This document shows positions 28,571 through 38,354 of a stretch of 64,000 nucleotides of DNA, in pieces (the first letter of the stretch is position 1; every line of letters begins with the position of its first letter). The notes beneath the pieces were generated by a model. It saw only the letters and a program-made list of their open reading frames with translations. It was not told the DNA's origin and searched no databases. This DNA is from Bartonella clarridgeiae ATCC 51734 (GTDB taxonomy: Bacteria; Pseudomonadota; Alphaproteobacteria; Rhizobiales; Rhizobiaceae): assembly GCF_000518185.1 (NCBI RefSeq), contig NZ_JADC01000011.1, forward strand, positions 1-64,000. The letters run 5' to 3'. The translations under genes and the position numbers were made by a program.

Positions 28571-29764
28571 TCACACTTGCTGAAGAGCGAAAATCCCAGG
28601 AAGGCTTTTTCCTTCCATCCATTCTAAAAACGCCCCACCTGCAGTTGAAAGATAGGTAAAATCATTGGCAACACCTGCATGATTTAACGCAAAAACTGTA
28701 TCTCCTCCTCCAGCAATGGATACCAATTGCCTCCGTTGACTGCGCTCTGCGACATACCGTGCGACCGTCACCGTTCCCTGGTCAAAGGGCGACATTTCAA
28801 AAACACCAAGCGGACCATTCCAAACAAGGGTTTTTGCCTTATCAATTGCCGCTTGAATATGTGCAATAGAACGGGGACCAATATCCAAAATCATCCCTTT
28901 TTCAGGGATTTCTTCAAGAGCATAACATTGATGCGGTGTTTCTTTTTCAAAATGAAATCCAACTACAACATCCAAAGGTAAAAGAAGCTTACAATGGCTC
29001 TGATATGCTTTTTCAATGATTTCTTTTATTGTTCCCATTAGCGTTTCTTCACATAATGATTTACCAACAGAAACACCTTGTGCTGCTAGAAAACTATTAG
29101 CCATACCACCACCAATAACCAAATAGTCGACCTTTTCAACCAAATGATTGAGAACAAAAAGCTTACTAGAAACCTTTGCTCCCCCGACGACTGCCACTAC
29201 CGGATGCGTTGGATGATCGAGTCCCTTTTTTAAGGCCTGCAATTCGCGTTGTAATGCTCTCCCTGCATAAGAAGGTAACAGATGCGTAATCCCTTCTATT
29301 GAAGCATGAGCACGATGAGAAACAGAAAAAGCATCATTTACATAAAGATCCCCATTTTGCGCTAAAGCTTTAGCAAAAGAATGCTCATTTTTTTCTTCTC
29401 CCGAGTAAAACCGTACATTCTCCAGCAGAAGAATTTCCCCATCCTGCACTTTGTTCACTGCTTTCTGTGCTGCATCCCCTATACAATCATTTGCAAAAAA
29501 AATGGGCTTCTTTATGATTTTTTCGAGTGTCTCAACGACAGGACGCACTGTAAATTCCGGAACCACTTGCCCCTTGGGACGACCACAATGAGATAGAATA
29601 ATAACCTTAGCCCCACGCTTTTGAAGCTCGACAAGTGTGTCTTTATGGCACTCAATCCGCGTTTCATCACACACTTTACCCTTTAACATTGGAACATTAA
29701 AATCCACTCGCACCAGCACGCGTTTTCCTGTTACATCAACATCATCGAGTGTCCGAAATTCCAT
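28571..29764 (-). CDS. pgk: Phosphoglycerate kinase
   Basis: Transfers phosphate between 1,3-bisphosphoglycerate and ADP. The 397-residue protein has VLVRVDFNVP near the start, the GRPKG loop, a hinge, and the nucleotide-binding VWNGPLGVFE and IAGGGDT motifs. The frame begins ten codons earlier with a TTG; the ATG at 29764 (MEFRTLDDVD) matches the usual N-terminus. Follows gap with a gap of about 240 bp and precedes the aldolase. Confidence 0.96.
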   Translation of the reverse strand: MEFRTLDDVDVTGKRVLVRVDFNVPMLKGKVCDETRIECHKDTLVELQKRGAKVIILSHCGRPKGQVVPEFTVRPVVETLEKIIKKPIFFANDCIGDAAQKAVNKVQDGEILLLENVRFYSGEEKNEHSFAKALAQNGDLYVNDAFSVSHRAHASIEGITHLLPSYAGRALQRELQALKKGLDHPTHPVVAVVGGAKVSSKLFVLNHLVEKVDYLVIGGGMANSFLAAQGVSVGKSLCEETLMGTIKEIIEKAYQSHCKLLLPLDVVVGFHFEKETPHQCYALEEIPEKGMILDIGPRSIAHIQAAIDKAKTLVWNGPLGVFEMSPFDQGTVTVARYVAERSQRRQLVSIAGGGDTVFALNHAGVANDFTYLSTAGGAFLEWMEGKSLPGIFALQQV

Positions 29765-30002
29765 AACTGTTTTCTCTTTTTCTTTATCCTTCAAGCCCTC
29801 TTCTTCCCTTCAACGTGCACTTCTTTTGTCTCACTATCCTTTAGCTCTTGGTATTCAACCTTCACAATATTCTTTTATTTTTTATCATTCTGTTTTCTCT
29901 AAAACAATTTTTTCTGATGCCCTTTTAAAAAACACTCGCTTCCTTTTCTTTCTCCACAAAATCCTCTTTTTGCTTTGTAATAAGAAAGGCTAAAGCTCTT
30001 TT

Positions 30003-31010
30003 TTACAATGTTTTAGCAAAAGCTACAGCAGTATCACTCATCCGGTTTGAAAAACCCCACTCATTGTCGTACCAAACCAAAACACGACACAGTTTCCCAT
30101 CAATCACTTTGGTTTGATCATTTTGGAAAATTGCTGAATGTGGATCGTGATTAAAGTCACTGCTTACAAGCTTTTCCTCTGTATAATTCAAAATTCCTTT
30201 CAGAGACCCTTGAGCAGCTATACGAATGGCTGCATTAATTTCTTCAACAGTCGTTGAACGCTTAGCAGTAAATGTTAAATCAACAACAGAAACATTCGGT
30301 GTTGGAACCCGAAGCGACACCCCATCTAACAAACCATTTAATTCTGGCAAAACCAACCCCACTGCTTTAGCTGCTCCTGTTGACGTGGGAATCATAGAAA
30401 GAGCCGCAGCACGGGCACGATAAAGATCCTTATGCATTGTATCTAAAACAGGTTGATCTCCGGTATAGGAATGAATCGTTGTCATAAACCCTTTTTCTAT
30501 CCCAATTGCCTGGTGGAGCACTTGTGCAACGGGAGCCAAGCAATTCGTTGTACAGGAAGCATTAGAGACAACACGATGTTCTTTGCTCAATAACTGATGA
30601 TTAACTCCGTATACCACGGTTAAATCAGCTCCTTCAGAAGGTGCAGAAACCAAAACGCGCTTTGCCCCTGCTTCCAAATGAAGACATGCTTTATCACGCG
30701 CTGTAAAAAGCCCGGTACATTCAAGAACAATATCGATATCTAAAGACTTCCACGGCAATTGTGTCGGATCACGTTCAGCAATAACTTTAATCGCACCACA
30801 GCCAACATCCAAAGTATCTCTCACGACCTTAACAGGAGTGGGAAAACGCCCATGGACTGAATCGTAGCGCAACAAGTGAGCATTTGTCTCTACTGATCCC
30901 AAATCATTAAGAGCCACAACTTGAATATCTTGGCGCTTCTTTTCAACGATAGCCCGTAAAATATTACGTCCAATCCGCCCAAATCCATTAATTGCAACGC
31001 GAACACCCAT
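30003..31010 (-). CDS. gap: Glyceraldehyde-3-phosphate dehydrogenase
   Basis: Oxidises and phosphorylates glyceraldehyde-3-phosphate with NAD(P). Starting at the ATG at 31010 ([16 protein letters not shown]), the protein has about 335 residues with the Rossmann motif, the catalytic Cys in [13 protein letters not shown] and the C-terminal [11 protein letters not shown]. The start is one base after the tkt stop, so the two are translated together. The longer frame to 31112 lies inside tkt and was not used. Confidence 0.97.
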   Translation of the reverse strand: MGVRVAINGFGRIGRNILRAIVEKKRQDIQVVALNDLGSVETNAHLLRYDSVHGRFPTPVKVVRDTLDVGCGAIKVIAERDPTQLPWKSLDIDIVLECTGLFTARDKACLHLEAGAKRVLVSAPSEGADLTVVYGVNHQLLSKEHRVVSNASCTTNCLAPVAQVLHQAIGIEKGFMTTIHSYTGDQPVLDTMHKDLYRARAAALSMIPTSTGAAKAVGLVLPELNGLLDGVSLRVPTPNVSVVDLTFTAKRSTTVEEINAAIRIAAQGSLKGILNYTEEKLVSSDFNHDPHSAIFQNDQTKVIDGKLCRVLVWYDNEWGFSNRMSDTAVAFAKTL

Positions 31011-31011
31011 G

Positions 31012-33012
31012 TTATTTTTCCTTATTAGTCTTTTCAAGCTTTTCTTTAACAATCGCCACCACAGCCTCACATGTAATGCCGAAATGCCTATAGAGAGCAT
31101 CACTTGGTCCACTTACCCCAAATCCCTCCATTCCAACAAATACTCCATCGCAGCCAATAAAACGCTCCCACCCTTGCTGAATAGCTGCTTCAACGGCAAT
31201 TTTAATTGGTGCCTCACCAATTAATGCCTTTTGATATGCAGCAGATTGTTGTGCAAATAATTCAAAACAAGGAACAGAAACTACCCGTGTTGGAATTCCA
31301 CTTTTCTCTAAAATAGAGTGCGCCTTCACAACCACTTCCACCTCTGAACCGGAAGCAAAAAGTGTCACTTTAGCATCATCACTGGCTGTTAATAATTCAT
31401 ATGCACCAAACATACAGAGATTTTCTTTTGTATATTCTTGACGCATAAGAGGTAAATTTTGTCGGCTTAAAGCCAAAGTAGAAGGTGTTTTTTTTGTTTT
31501 TAAGGCTAATTGCCAACATTCGAGTGTTTCGACAGCATCGGCTGGTCGGAAAACAAAATGATTAGGGAGCGCGCGTAATGTCGCTAAATGCTCTATCGGC
31601 TGATGGGTGGGCCCATCTTCCCCTAGACCAATTGAATCATGAGTCATCACATAAATAACCCGCAATCCCATAAGGGATGATAGACGCATCGCAGGACGCA
31701 TATAATCTGAAAAACATAAAAAGGTTCCACCATAAGGTATGAAACCTCCATAAAGTGCAAGACCATTCATCACTGCACTCATAGCATGTTCGCGAATTCC
31801 ATAATGTAGGTAGCGGCCTGAAAAATCATTTGCAGAAATGATTTTCATCTGACTCGTTTTTGTATTATTGGATCCCGTGAGATCGGCAGAACCACCAATA
31901 GTTTCCTGAACGGCTTCATTGATAACTTCTAGAGTCATTTCAGAAGCTTTACGGGTTGCAACAGCAGGACGATCAACAGCTAATTTTTGTTTATAGGTAT
32001 CAACAACATCTTCAAAATTTCCGATTAGATCACCCCGCATCAACCGATCAAACTCAGCCCGCTCTACAACAGATAAAGCAAGTAACTTCTCTTCCCATTT
32101 CTTCCGTTTTTTTGCAGCATTCAGTCCAGCCAAACGCCAGCTATCGAGAATATCAGCTGGAATAACGAACGGTTCTTCTCCCCACCCCAAAGCTTTACGG
32201 GTTGCGTCAATTTCTTCTGCCCCCAAAGGAGATCCATGAACTTTATTGGTTCCCCCTTTATTAGGGGATCCAAAACCAATTGTTGTTTTACAGGCAATCA
32301 ACGTTGGTTTATCAGAAGCTTGTGCAGCTTCGATAGCCCGCACTAAAGCAGCTTGGTTGTGTCCATTCACTTTAATGGTATTCCAGCCAGATGCTTTAAA
32401 ACGGGCTATTTGATCTGTACTATCGGTTAATGAAATAGCCCCATCGATTGAAATATCGTTATCATCCCAAAACACAATCAGCTTATTGAGTTTTAAATGT
32501 CCTGCTAGGGTTATTGCTTCTTGAGAGATCCCTTCCATTAAACACCCATCCCCCACAAGAGCATAAGTATAATGGTCAATTAACTTTCCAAAACGCGCGT
32601 TGAGTAAGCGCTCTCCCAGAGCCATTCCTACAGCATTGGCGAGCCCTTGTCCAAGAGGTCCAGTTGTTGTTTCAACCCCAGCAACATGTCCATACTCTGG
32701 ATGACCAGCGATTTTAGACCCTATTTGGCGAAAATTGCGCAAATCGTCAAGAGAGACATCTTCATAGCCAGAAAGATACAATAAAGCATAGAGCAACATC
32801 GACCCATGGCCCGCGGATAAGACAAAGCGATCGCGGTTAGGCCAACGCGGATTCTTGGGATCATAGGCTAAAAATTTTGTATAAAGAACAGTAACAATAT
32901 CTGCTGCTCCCATTGGTAAACCAGGGTGACCAGAATTAGCTCTTTCAATTGCATCAATAGCAAGAAAACGAATGGCATGAGCCATCTGATTTTGTTTTTC
33001 GTTATTTGTCAT
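31012..33012 (-). CDS. tkt: Transketolase
   Basis: Thiamine diphosphate enzyme of the pentose phosphate pathway that moves two-carbon units. The 666-residue protein keeps [11 protein letters not shown] near the N-terminus, the TPP site [13 protein letters not shown], and the C-terminal [20 protein letters not shown] and [13 protein letters not shown] blocks. First gene of the leftward tkt-gap-pgk-fba run. The transaldolase for the same pathway is at 59776. The promoter lies in the spacer to its right. Confidence 0.97.
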   Translation of the reverse strand: MTNNEKQNQMAHAIRFLAIDAIERANSGHPGLPMGAADIVTVLYTKFLAYDPKNPRWPNRDRFVLSAGHGSMLLYALLYLSGYEDVSLDDLRNFRQIGSKIAGHPEYGHVAGVETTTGPLGQGLANAVGMALGERLLNARFGKLIDHYTYALVGDGCLMEGISQEAITLAGHLKLNKLIVFWDDNDISIDGAISLTDSTDQIARFKASGWNTIKVNGHNQAALVRAIEAAQASDKPTLIACKTTIGFGSPNKGGTNKVHGSPLGAEEIDATRKALGWGEEPFVIPADILDSWRLAGLNAAKKRKKWEEKLLALSVVERAEFDRLMRGDLIGNFEDVVDTYKQKLAVDRPAVATRKASEMTLEVINEAVQETIGGSADLTGSNNTKTSQMKIISANDFSGRYLHYGIREHAMSAVMNGLALYGGFIPYGGTFLCFSDYMRPAMRLSSLMGLRVIYVMTHDSIGLGEDGPTHQPIEHLATLRALPNHFVFRPADAVETLECWQLALKTKKTPSTLALSRQNLPLMRQEYTKENLCMFGAYELLTASDDAKVTLFASGSEVEVVVKAHSILEKSGIPTRVVSVPCFELFAQQSAAYQKALIGEAPIKIAVEAAIQQGWERFIGCDGVFVGMEGFGVSGPSDALYRHFGITCEAVVAIVKEKLEKTNKEK

Positions 33013-33321
33013 GAATGATAGACCATTTTTTGTAAAATTTACTCTTAATTTTAATCATTCCTGCTGTCCTTATATCGTTGATCACTAAAATACGCATATA
33101 TTCTGCACATATAGTTCATATAAACAAAAATATTATCCTTATCTACGCCTTATGCACAACCACACTTCTGCCTATAATGTCAAATAATCCAGCTTTTAAT
33201 TCACATCAATCTTCTGCCTTGCTTGCTAAAATAGCTTATATCTTTAAAATACAAAACAAATGCAAAAAAGAATATAAGTGATTCGTTTTTGCATAAAGGA
33301 TTATGAAGGAATACACTCATT
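33013..33321. promoter_or_regulatory. Divergent spacer tkt / DUF4164 gene
   Basis: 309 bp of AT-rich DNA between divergent genes, without a credible gene. It must hold both promoters. An RBS-like GAAGGA precedes the rightward gene. Confidence 0.4.
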
Positions 33322-33597
33322 ATGAACCAAGAGACTGCTATTTTACCACAAGCTCTAAAACAATTGGAAAAAGCACTCAGAAATTTAGAAATCGCTGTTA
33401 TCAATCATAATGCTCTTATTGACAAAAAAAACGAATGGGAAGAAGAAATTCAACGAATGAATGCTGATCGTAGTCGTCTGGCTCAAGAACTTGATAAAGC
33501 CGAAGCGCACACAGAACGATTGGCCTTAGTCAACAAAGATGTTTCCAAACGACTCATTAAAGCTATGGAAACAATTCGTATTGTAGTTGACCGATAA
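33322..33597 (+). CDS. DUF4164-family small coiled-coil protein
   Basis: A 91-residue, highly charged helical protein with heptad-like spacing across residues 10-75 (ALKQLEKALRNLEIAV... DRSRLAQELDKAEAH). In this order a gene of the same size and composition stands directly upstream of zapA, annotated DUF4164. The link to division is inferred from position. zapA starts 12 bp downstream. Confidence 0.75.
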   Translation: MNQETAILPQALKQLEKALRNLEIAVINHNALIDKKNEWEEEIQRMNADRSRLAQELDKAEAHTERLALVNKDVSKRLIKAMETIRIVVDR

Positions 33598-33609
33598 AGG
33601 TTTAAGCAG

Positions 33610-33999
33610 ATGGAAACCGTTTCAGTCACTATTGATGGTAAAGTTTATCGTATGGCTTGCGATGCAGGGCAAGAAGAGTATCTCATTCACCTTGCTGCTA
33701 AATTGGATCAATATATTGTACATCTGAAAAAAAAATTTGGTGAAATTGGTGACCAGCGTCTTTCCCTTATGGCTGGTATTATGATTATGGATGAAATGGA
33801 AGAAATAAAGCGAGAAAACAAAAAATTACAAGAAAGTTATACAGCTCTTCTCCAACAAAATGATAAAAGAGATCGCATGATGGGTCAAGTTGTAACAGAA
33901 ACAACAAAACGAATTGAAAAGATTACCCAGCAATTACTCAAAGAAAATGAAGATAATACTGTTCTGCAGGAATCAGAAATAAAGACAAATTTGTCTTAA
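33610..33999 (+). CDS. zapA: Cell division protein ZapA
   Basis: Binds FtsZ and stabilises the division ring. The 129-residue protein has the N-terminal domain METVSVTIDGKVYRMACDAG followed by a long coiled coil (KRENKKLQESYTALLQQNDK). In many alphaproteobacteria the 6S RNA gene and a 5-formyl-THF cyclo-ligase gene follow zapA. Here a DUF1036 gene comes immediately instead, on the other strand, so the neighbourhood has been rearranged. Confidence 0.9.
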   Translation: METVSVTIDGKVYRMACDAGQEEYLIHLAAKLDQYIVHLKKKFGEIGDQRLSLMAGIMIMDEMEEIKRENKKLQESYTALLQQNDKRDRMMGQVVTETTKRIEKITQQLLKENEDNTVLQESEIKTNLS

Positions 34000-34035
34000 T
34001 CCCTAAAAGATTTTCATTTTCTCTGACAACGTACT

Positions 34036-34638
34036 TTACGATGATGATTTTGGAAGTCGAAACGTTGGAACAGGAACGAATTTAGATACAGAATTAGGCT
34101 CAGCAGGAGGTACGGGCGTAGGTGCAGATATAGCCTTAGGTACAGAGGTGCGTGAAAACGCAGGTGCGAGCGTGGATACAGATTTAGATACAGAAGTACG
34201 CGGAAGTGCTGTTGAATCGGGCAATACAGGTTTATCTGTCAACTGTACCATCCAATTGGTTTGATCACCGGTATCAATTTCTTCAAACTTAGCTTTTTGA
34301 AACCCTCTCACAAAACAATTATGAATCCCTTCAATTGTAAATTGACTATCTCGCACACACATCATAACTGTCCCTACTCCACTCCCCTTTTTCCGAGTAT
34401 TTTCGACATATAAATAATAAAATCGTGATGCAAGGGGACCATCGATTAAGGTTTTACACTCTGTTGTTGGAACAATCCACCACCCTTCACTAACCCAGTT
34501 TGAGACCGTACGATAGCCAATAGCAATACCAACAGACTCTTGCGTTGTATTACAAACCCGAAAATCAGCTTTTGCATATTCAAATGCAGAGAACAAAATA
34601 AGAACATTTAGGAACAAAATTCTAAGCTCTTTTAGCAT
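34036..34638 (-). CDS. Secreted DUF1036 protein with Pro/Ser/Val repeat tail
   Basis: 200 residues: a signal peptide (about 1-24), the DUF1036 domain (about 26-145) with FRVCNTTQESVGIAIGYR, GWWIVPTTEC and the Tyr-rich RFYYLYVENT, then a Pro/Ser/Val-rich tail of about 55 residues with three loose repeats built on RTSVSK, RTSVPK and NSVSK. Four Cys in the domain may form disulfides. Periplasmic or surface location is inferred. AAGGAG precedes the ATG. Family function unknown. Confidence 0.75.
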   Translation of the reverse strand: MLKELRILFLNVLILFSAFEYAKADFRVCNTTQESVGIAIGYRTVSNWVSEGWWIVPTTECKTLIDGPLASRFYYLYVENTRKKGSGVGTVMMCVRDSQFTIEGIHNCFVRGFQKAKFEEIDTGDQTNWMVQLTDKPVLPDSTALPRTSVSKSVSTLAPAFSRTSVPKAISAPTPVPPAEPNSVSKFVPVPTFRLPKSSS

Positions 34639-34945
34639 AATTCTTGCTCCTTATATTGTTTTGTAAACCCATAAGTTCGATTTCCCAAGGCAAGCATTTA
34701 AAAGAAAATATTGATTTTTTCTTTTATCTTTTTTTAAAACCATAGAACCCTACATACCGCTTCCCATATCTTTTCCAATTCTTGATATCTTTTTGTCAAT
34801 AAGACAGATTATTTATACAAAAAATTTAAAGTCAATGTGTAAAAAAAAACGTAAAGCTTGACTCTTTACCCATTCTTAAGGCATCCCCAATAATGCCTTA
34901 CTATAAAAAGCTAAAAAACAATATTATATATTCGGAGAGAATACG
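34639..34945. promoter_or_regulatory. Divergent spacer upstream of gapR with two dyads
   Basis: 307 bp between divergent genes. Just before gapR are two adjacent inverted repeats: GTAAAG/CTTTAC at 34851-34869, and TAAGGCAT/ATGCCTTA at 34877-34900 with loop CCCCAATA. A TTGACT hexamer lies inside the first. They could be an operator pair or an RNA structure in the gapR leader. I saw no 6S RNA here. Confidence 0.5.
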
Positions 34946-35203
34946 ATGAGCGATGTGATTGATACCACACAAGCTATATCCGTCAATCAATTGCGTAGTT
35001 TTATCGAACGGATTGAACGGTTAGAAGAAGAAAAAAAAACCATTTCTGATGATATTAAAGATGTATATACAGAACTTAAAAGCTCTGGTTTTGATAGTAA
35101 AGCAGTCCGCAGCATTATAAGACTCCGTAAGAAAGAAGATCATGAACGGATTGAAGAAGAAGCAACTATCCAACTTTATAAAAACGCCTTGGGAATGACT
35201 TAA
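34946..35203 (+). CDS. gapR: GapR family DNA-binding protein (DUF2312)
   Basis: An 85-residue alphaproteobacterial nucleoid protein. GapR clamps overtwisted AT-rich DNA and aids replication in Caulobacter. Family features: [18 protein letters not shown], the [20 protein letters not shown] core, and [20 protein letters not shown] precedes the ATG. The stop overlaps the stop of the convergent ABC-F gene by four bases (35200-35203), so the two transcripts must overlap at their ends. Confidence 0.92.
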   Translation: MSDVIDTTQAISVNQLRSFIERIERLEEEKKTISDDIKDVYTELKSSGFDSKAVRSIIRLRKKEDHERIEEEATIQLYKNALGMT

Positions 35204-37023
35204 TTTATGGTGCGCTCTTTCTCTATTTCTTCACGTAAAAGTTCAAGTTCTAACCATTCTTCTTCTTTTTGTGCACAGAGTTTTTTATTTTCTTCCAGAG
35301 TTATAGATAAATTTTCAAAATGATTTTTATCACAACAATAAAGCGCTGGATTAGAGAGAGAGTCTTCAATTTCCTTGATTTTATTCTGCAAAGTAGCAAT
35401 CTGCTCTGGTAATTTTTCCAAAGCATATGTTTGCTTATAGGATAATTTACGTGATGCTGTCCCTGTACGCGACGATGTTTGTTTTGTCTGCACGCGTGTT
35501 ATTGGTTTTTGCGACTCTTTACGTAAAGAAAGTGCAGCTTTTTTTACCTGCACTTCCATATCACTATACCCCCCAGCATATACAATCCAATGTCCATCTC
35601 CTTGAGGTGCTAATATATGAGTCACCGTCCGATCTAAAAAATCTCTATCGTGACTTACTAGCAAAACTGTTCCAGGAAAATCAGCAATAAATTCTTGCAA
35701 AAGGTCAAGCGTTTCCATATCAAGATCATTGGTAGGTTCATCTAAAATTAAAAAATTCGCAGGCTGAGATAAAAGACGTGCCAATATTAAACGGGCTCTT
35801 TCTCCACCTGACAATTCTTTCAATGGTGTATGCGCTTGTTCTGGTAAAAACAAAAAATCTTTCATATAAGAAACAACATGTTTCTCCTTCCCATTAATCA
35901 AAAGAGTATCGCCTCTGCCTCCCGTTAAATAATGGGCTAATGTTTCCTCTTCATTGACAGTGCGCTGTTGATCAAGCAGAGCCATTGATAGATTATATCC
36001 CCGCTTTATGATTCCATGATCTGCAGCCTCCTGCCCTATCAAAACAGAAAGCAGTGTTGTTTTTCCAATACCATTTCGACCAACCAAGCCTACTCTATCC
36101 CCCCGTTGAAGACGCCACGAAAAATCCTTGATAATGATACGATCGCCATAAGACTTTGAAATCTTTTTAGCTTCCAACACAAGTTGCCCAGATTGCTGAT
36201 TTTTAGATGCCTCAAACGACGCATTTCCTAGCGGTCCTTTATAAGTCTGAGAACGCTGACGCAATTCCTTTAACGCTCCCAAACGCCTTACATTGCGCTT
36301 GCGCCGTGCAGTGACTCCATAACGTAACCATTGTTCTTCTCGTTCAATCTGGCGCTTCAATTTATATTGATCACGCGCTTCCTCCTCGAGCACTTTATCT
36401 CGCCACCTCTCAAACTCAGAAAAAGGCTTTTCAACCCTTTTAGCTGTGCCTCTATCGATCCAAACCGTTGAACGCGTTACTGTTTCCAAAAATCTCCGAT
36501 CATGCGAAACAACTACAATCGCCGATCGTAAAGAACACAACATCCCCTCCAGCCATTCAATCATTGGTAAATCAAGATGATTGGTTGGTTCATCCAATAA
36601 CAAAATATCTGGTTGCATTGCAATTGCTTGTAATAATGAAAGGCGTCGCTTTTCTCCTCCAGAAAGCGTTTCTGCTTTTTCTGTGCCCGAAAAACCGAAA
36701 TTTCCCAAAAGATTTTTCACCCATTGTCTATCATGAGTACCACTTAAACCAGCTCGTAGATAAGCATTAACATCATCAAATGCTGAAAAATCAGGGTTTT
36801 GCGAGACATAATGCAACGTCGCCCGAGGGTGGCGAAAAATTTCACCTCCACTCGGTTCTAATAATCCAGCAGCAATTTTTAAGAATGTTGATTTTCCACA
36901 CCCATTACGGCCCACAAGGGCTATACGCTCACCCTTACCAACAGATAAACTTACCTGGTTGAGTAAGGGATGTCCTCCAAAAGTTAAGAAAATACGATCA
37001 AACTGCAGAAGTGGGATAGCCAT
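35200..37023 (-). CDS. ABC-F family ATPase (Uup type)
   Basis: 607 residues with two soluble ATPase domains and no membrane part. Walker A sites are GRNGCGKST and GRNGIGKTT, and signatures are [14 protein letters not shown] and [15 protein letters not shown] basic linker joins them ([18 protein letters not shown]), and a Gln/Glu/Lys-rich coiled coil ends the protein, as in Uup. ABC-F proteins act on ribosomes or, for Uup, at branched DNA; which applies is not shown. Convergent and end-overlapping with gapR. Confidence 0.9.
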   Translation of the reverse strand: MAIPLLQFDRIFLTFGGHPLLNQVSLSVGKGERIALVGRNGCGKSTFLKIAAGLLEPSGGEIFRHPRATLHYVSQNPDFSAFDDVNAYLRAGLSGTHDRQWVKNLLGNFGFSGTEKAETLSGGEKRRLSLLQAIAMQPDILLLDEPTNHLDLPMIEWLEGMLCSLRSAIVVVSHDRRFLETVTRSTVWIDRGTAKRVEKPFSEFERWRDKVLEEEARDQYKLKRQIEREEQWLRYGVTARRKRNVRRLGALKELRQRSQTYKGPLGNASFEASKNQQSGQLVLEAKKISKSYGDRIIIKDFSWRLQRGDRVGLVGRNGIGKTTLLSVLIGQEAADHGIIKRGYNLSMALLDQQRTVNEEETLAHYLTGGRGDTLLINGKEKHVVSYMKDFLFLPEQAHTPLKELSGGERARLILARLLSQPANFLILDEPTNDLDMETLDLLQEFIADFPGTVLLVSHDRDFLDRTVTHILAPQGDGHWIVYAGGYSDMEVQVKKAALSLRKESQKPITRVQTKQTSSRTGTASRKLSYKQTYALEKLPEQIATLQNKIKEIEDSLSNPALYCCDKNHFENLSITLEENKKLCAQKEEEWLELELLREEIEKERTIN

Positions 37024-37043
37024 TCAAATCATATTAATTATAT

Positions 37044-37421
37044 TTAATGACAAGGAGCCTGATAAAGTTTCCCTTTTTTATCAGTATAAGTGCATAATTG
37101 TGGTTTCTGAGAAGCACAAGGTGCTTTATACACACGGCCTTTTCCATCACTGTAAGTGCATAAGGTAGACTGTTGAATCACCCTTTTTTGATTTTTTCTT
37201 TGCACTGCTGTAACACCTGTCACAGTTCCTGCAATAGCGCCAACAGCTGCACCTGTTACTGCTGATCCAGGCGTTCCACCACCAAGTGCTGAACCTGCTA
37301 AAGCACCCAATGCAGCACCACCAACACCATATTCTGTAATTTTTCTTTCAGAAACCGTACAGGCTGTTGAACTCAAACCAACAACTGCAATAACTGCCAT
37401 TGTCAAAACCGGTTTTAACAT
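37044..37421 (-). CDS. Glycine-zipper lipoprotein with duplicated CTYxDxKG motif
   Basis: 125 residues: signal peptide with lipobox STAC (Cys about 21), a Gly/Ala-rich zipper (about 33-70) resembling the 17-kDa surface antigen group, then two copies of a 16-residue motif, LCTYSDGKGRVYKAPC and LCTYTDKKGKLYQAPC, separated by six residues. Probably an outer-membrane lipoprotein. The paired Cys in each motif could form disulfides. Function unknown. It lies between thiN and the ABC-F gene on the same strand. Confidence 0.75.
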   Translation of the reverse strand: MLKPVLTMAVIAVVGLSSTACTVSERKITEYGVGGAALGALAGSALGGGTPGSAVTGAAVGAIAGTVTGVTAVQRKNQKRVIQQSTLCTYSDGKGRVYKAPCASQKPQLCTYTDKKGKLYQAPCH

Positions 37422-37520
37422 ATTAGACCCTTTCTCTACTTAAAGACTAAAATCACGTCATACCATTTATTAGTCTCCCTGCTCTTTCTAATCTTGTTTC
37501 TTCGTTTCTATACTATAAAT

Positions 37521-38204
37521 CTATACATACAAAGAACTTGATGGAACAGGTACAGACGCTAATAATATAGCTTTACCAGAACACAAATAACAACAAAAAG
37601 TTCCAGAAATACGGTTAGAGAGTGTTAAAGAAGACCCAAAAGGGATATTTTTGTTTAACAATGGCCATTTAACCCCTGACATTGTTAAGCCCTTTAAATC
37701 AGAAAATCCAATAATACTAAACAAGCATCCATCCGGTAAATCACAAGAAAAAGATGACAAATCAGAAGAAAAGGATTGTGGCAAAATCGGCCATCCCTCT
37801 TCACGACCACTGGTCAATAAAACTGAAACGCCTTTCTCTGCCAGAGAAATTGCTTGGGTCATATGAGACAAAGCATGATCACTTCTTTCTCCTCCAAAAG
37901 CACCACATAAAATAAGCCGTTGAGCACCTTTTTGCAAAGCAAACTCACAAGCCAATGCGCTATCGGTTGCATCTTTATCAGAAGGAAAAAACTCCTGTGA
38001 AATATGACCATATTTCTGCAATAAGTCCTGATTAGAAGAATCAAAATCTCCTAACCATAATTCAGGCATAATACACAACGCCTCAGCATGACGTATCCCA
38101 CCATCAGCAGCAATCACGCGACTATTATGAATTTGGTTGCGCAAACGTTGAGTAACGCAAATATCTCCATTTAACAATATTGTAAATGTTTTCATGCCAT
38201 ACAT
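37521..38204 (-). CDS. thiN: Thiamine diphosphokinase
   Basis: Makes thiamine diphosphate from thiamine and ATP, the cofactor needed by transketolase in this window. The 227-residue protein has IAADGGIRHA, LWLGDFDSS and FPSDKDATDSALA motifs of the TPK catalytic domain, and GAFGGERSDHALSH. A second Met three codons in (MKTFTILLNG) is an alternative start. The C-terminal domain is shorter on motifs but complete in length. Confidence 0.92.
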   Translation of the reverse strand: MYGMKTFTILLNGDICVTQRLRNQIHNSRVIAADGGIRHAEALCIMPELWLGDFDSSNQDLLQKYGHISQEFFPSDKDATDSALACEFALQKGAQRLILCGAFGGERSDHALSHMTQAISLAEKGVSVLLTSGREEGWPILPQSFSSDLSSFSCDLPDGCLFSIIGFSDLKGLTMSGVKWPLLNKNIPFGSSLTLSNRISGTFCCYLCSGKAILLASVPVPSSSLYV

Positions 38205-38354
38205 ATTATGCCTTTTATTTTATAAAGCGCCTTTTGATATATTATCACTATAGATTATAATTATGGAGACACCTAAAGGATCTCTATAAAATTCTTACGT
38301 ATAAAATGCACACAAAAGTTTAAAGCTAAAATAATAAGAAAATGAGAAACGCAA

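Noticed and set aside
29637-29993. 118-codon plus-strand frame over the pgk start
   Set aside because: Antisense to pgk at its start. Composition (Ser, Phe, Leu) is typical of a mirror frame.
37651-37866. 71-codon frame antisense to thiN
   Set aside because: Mirror of a conserved enzyme. No start signal.
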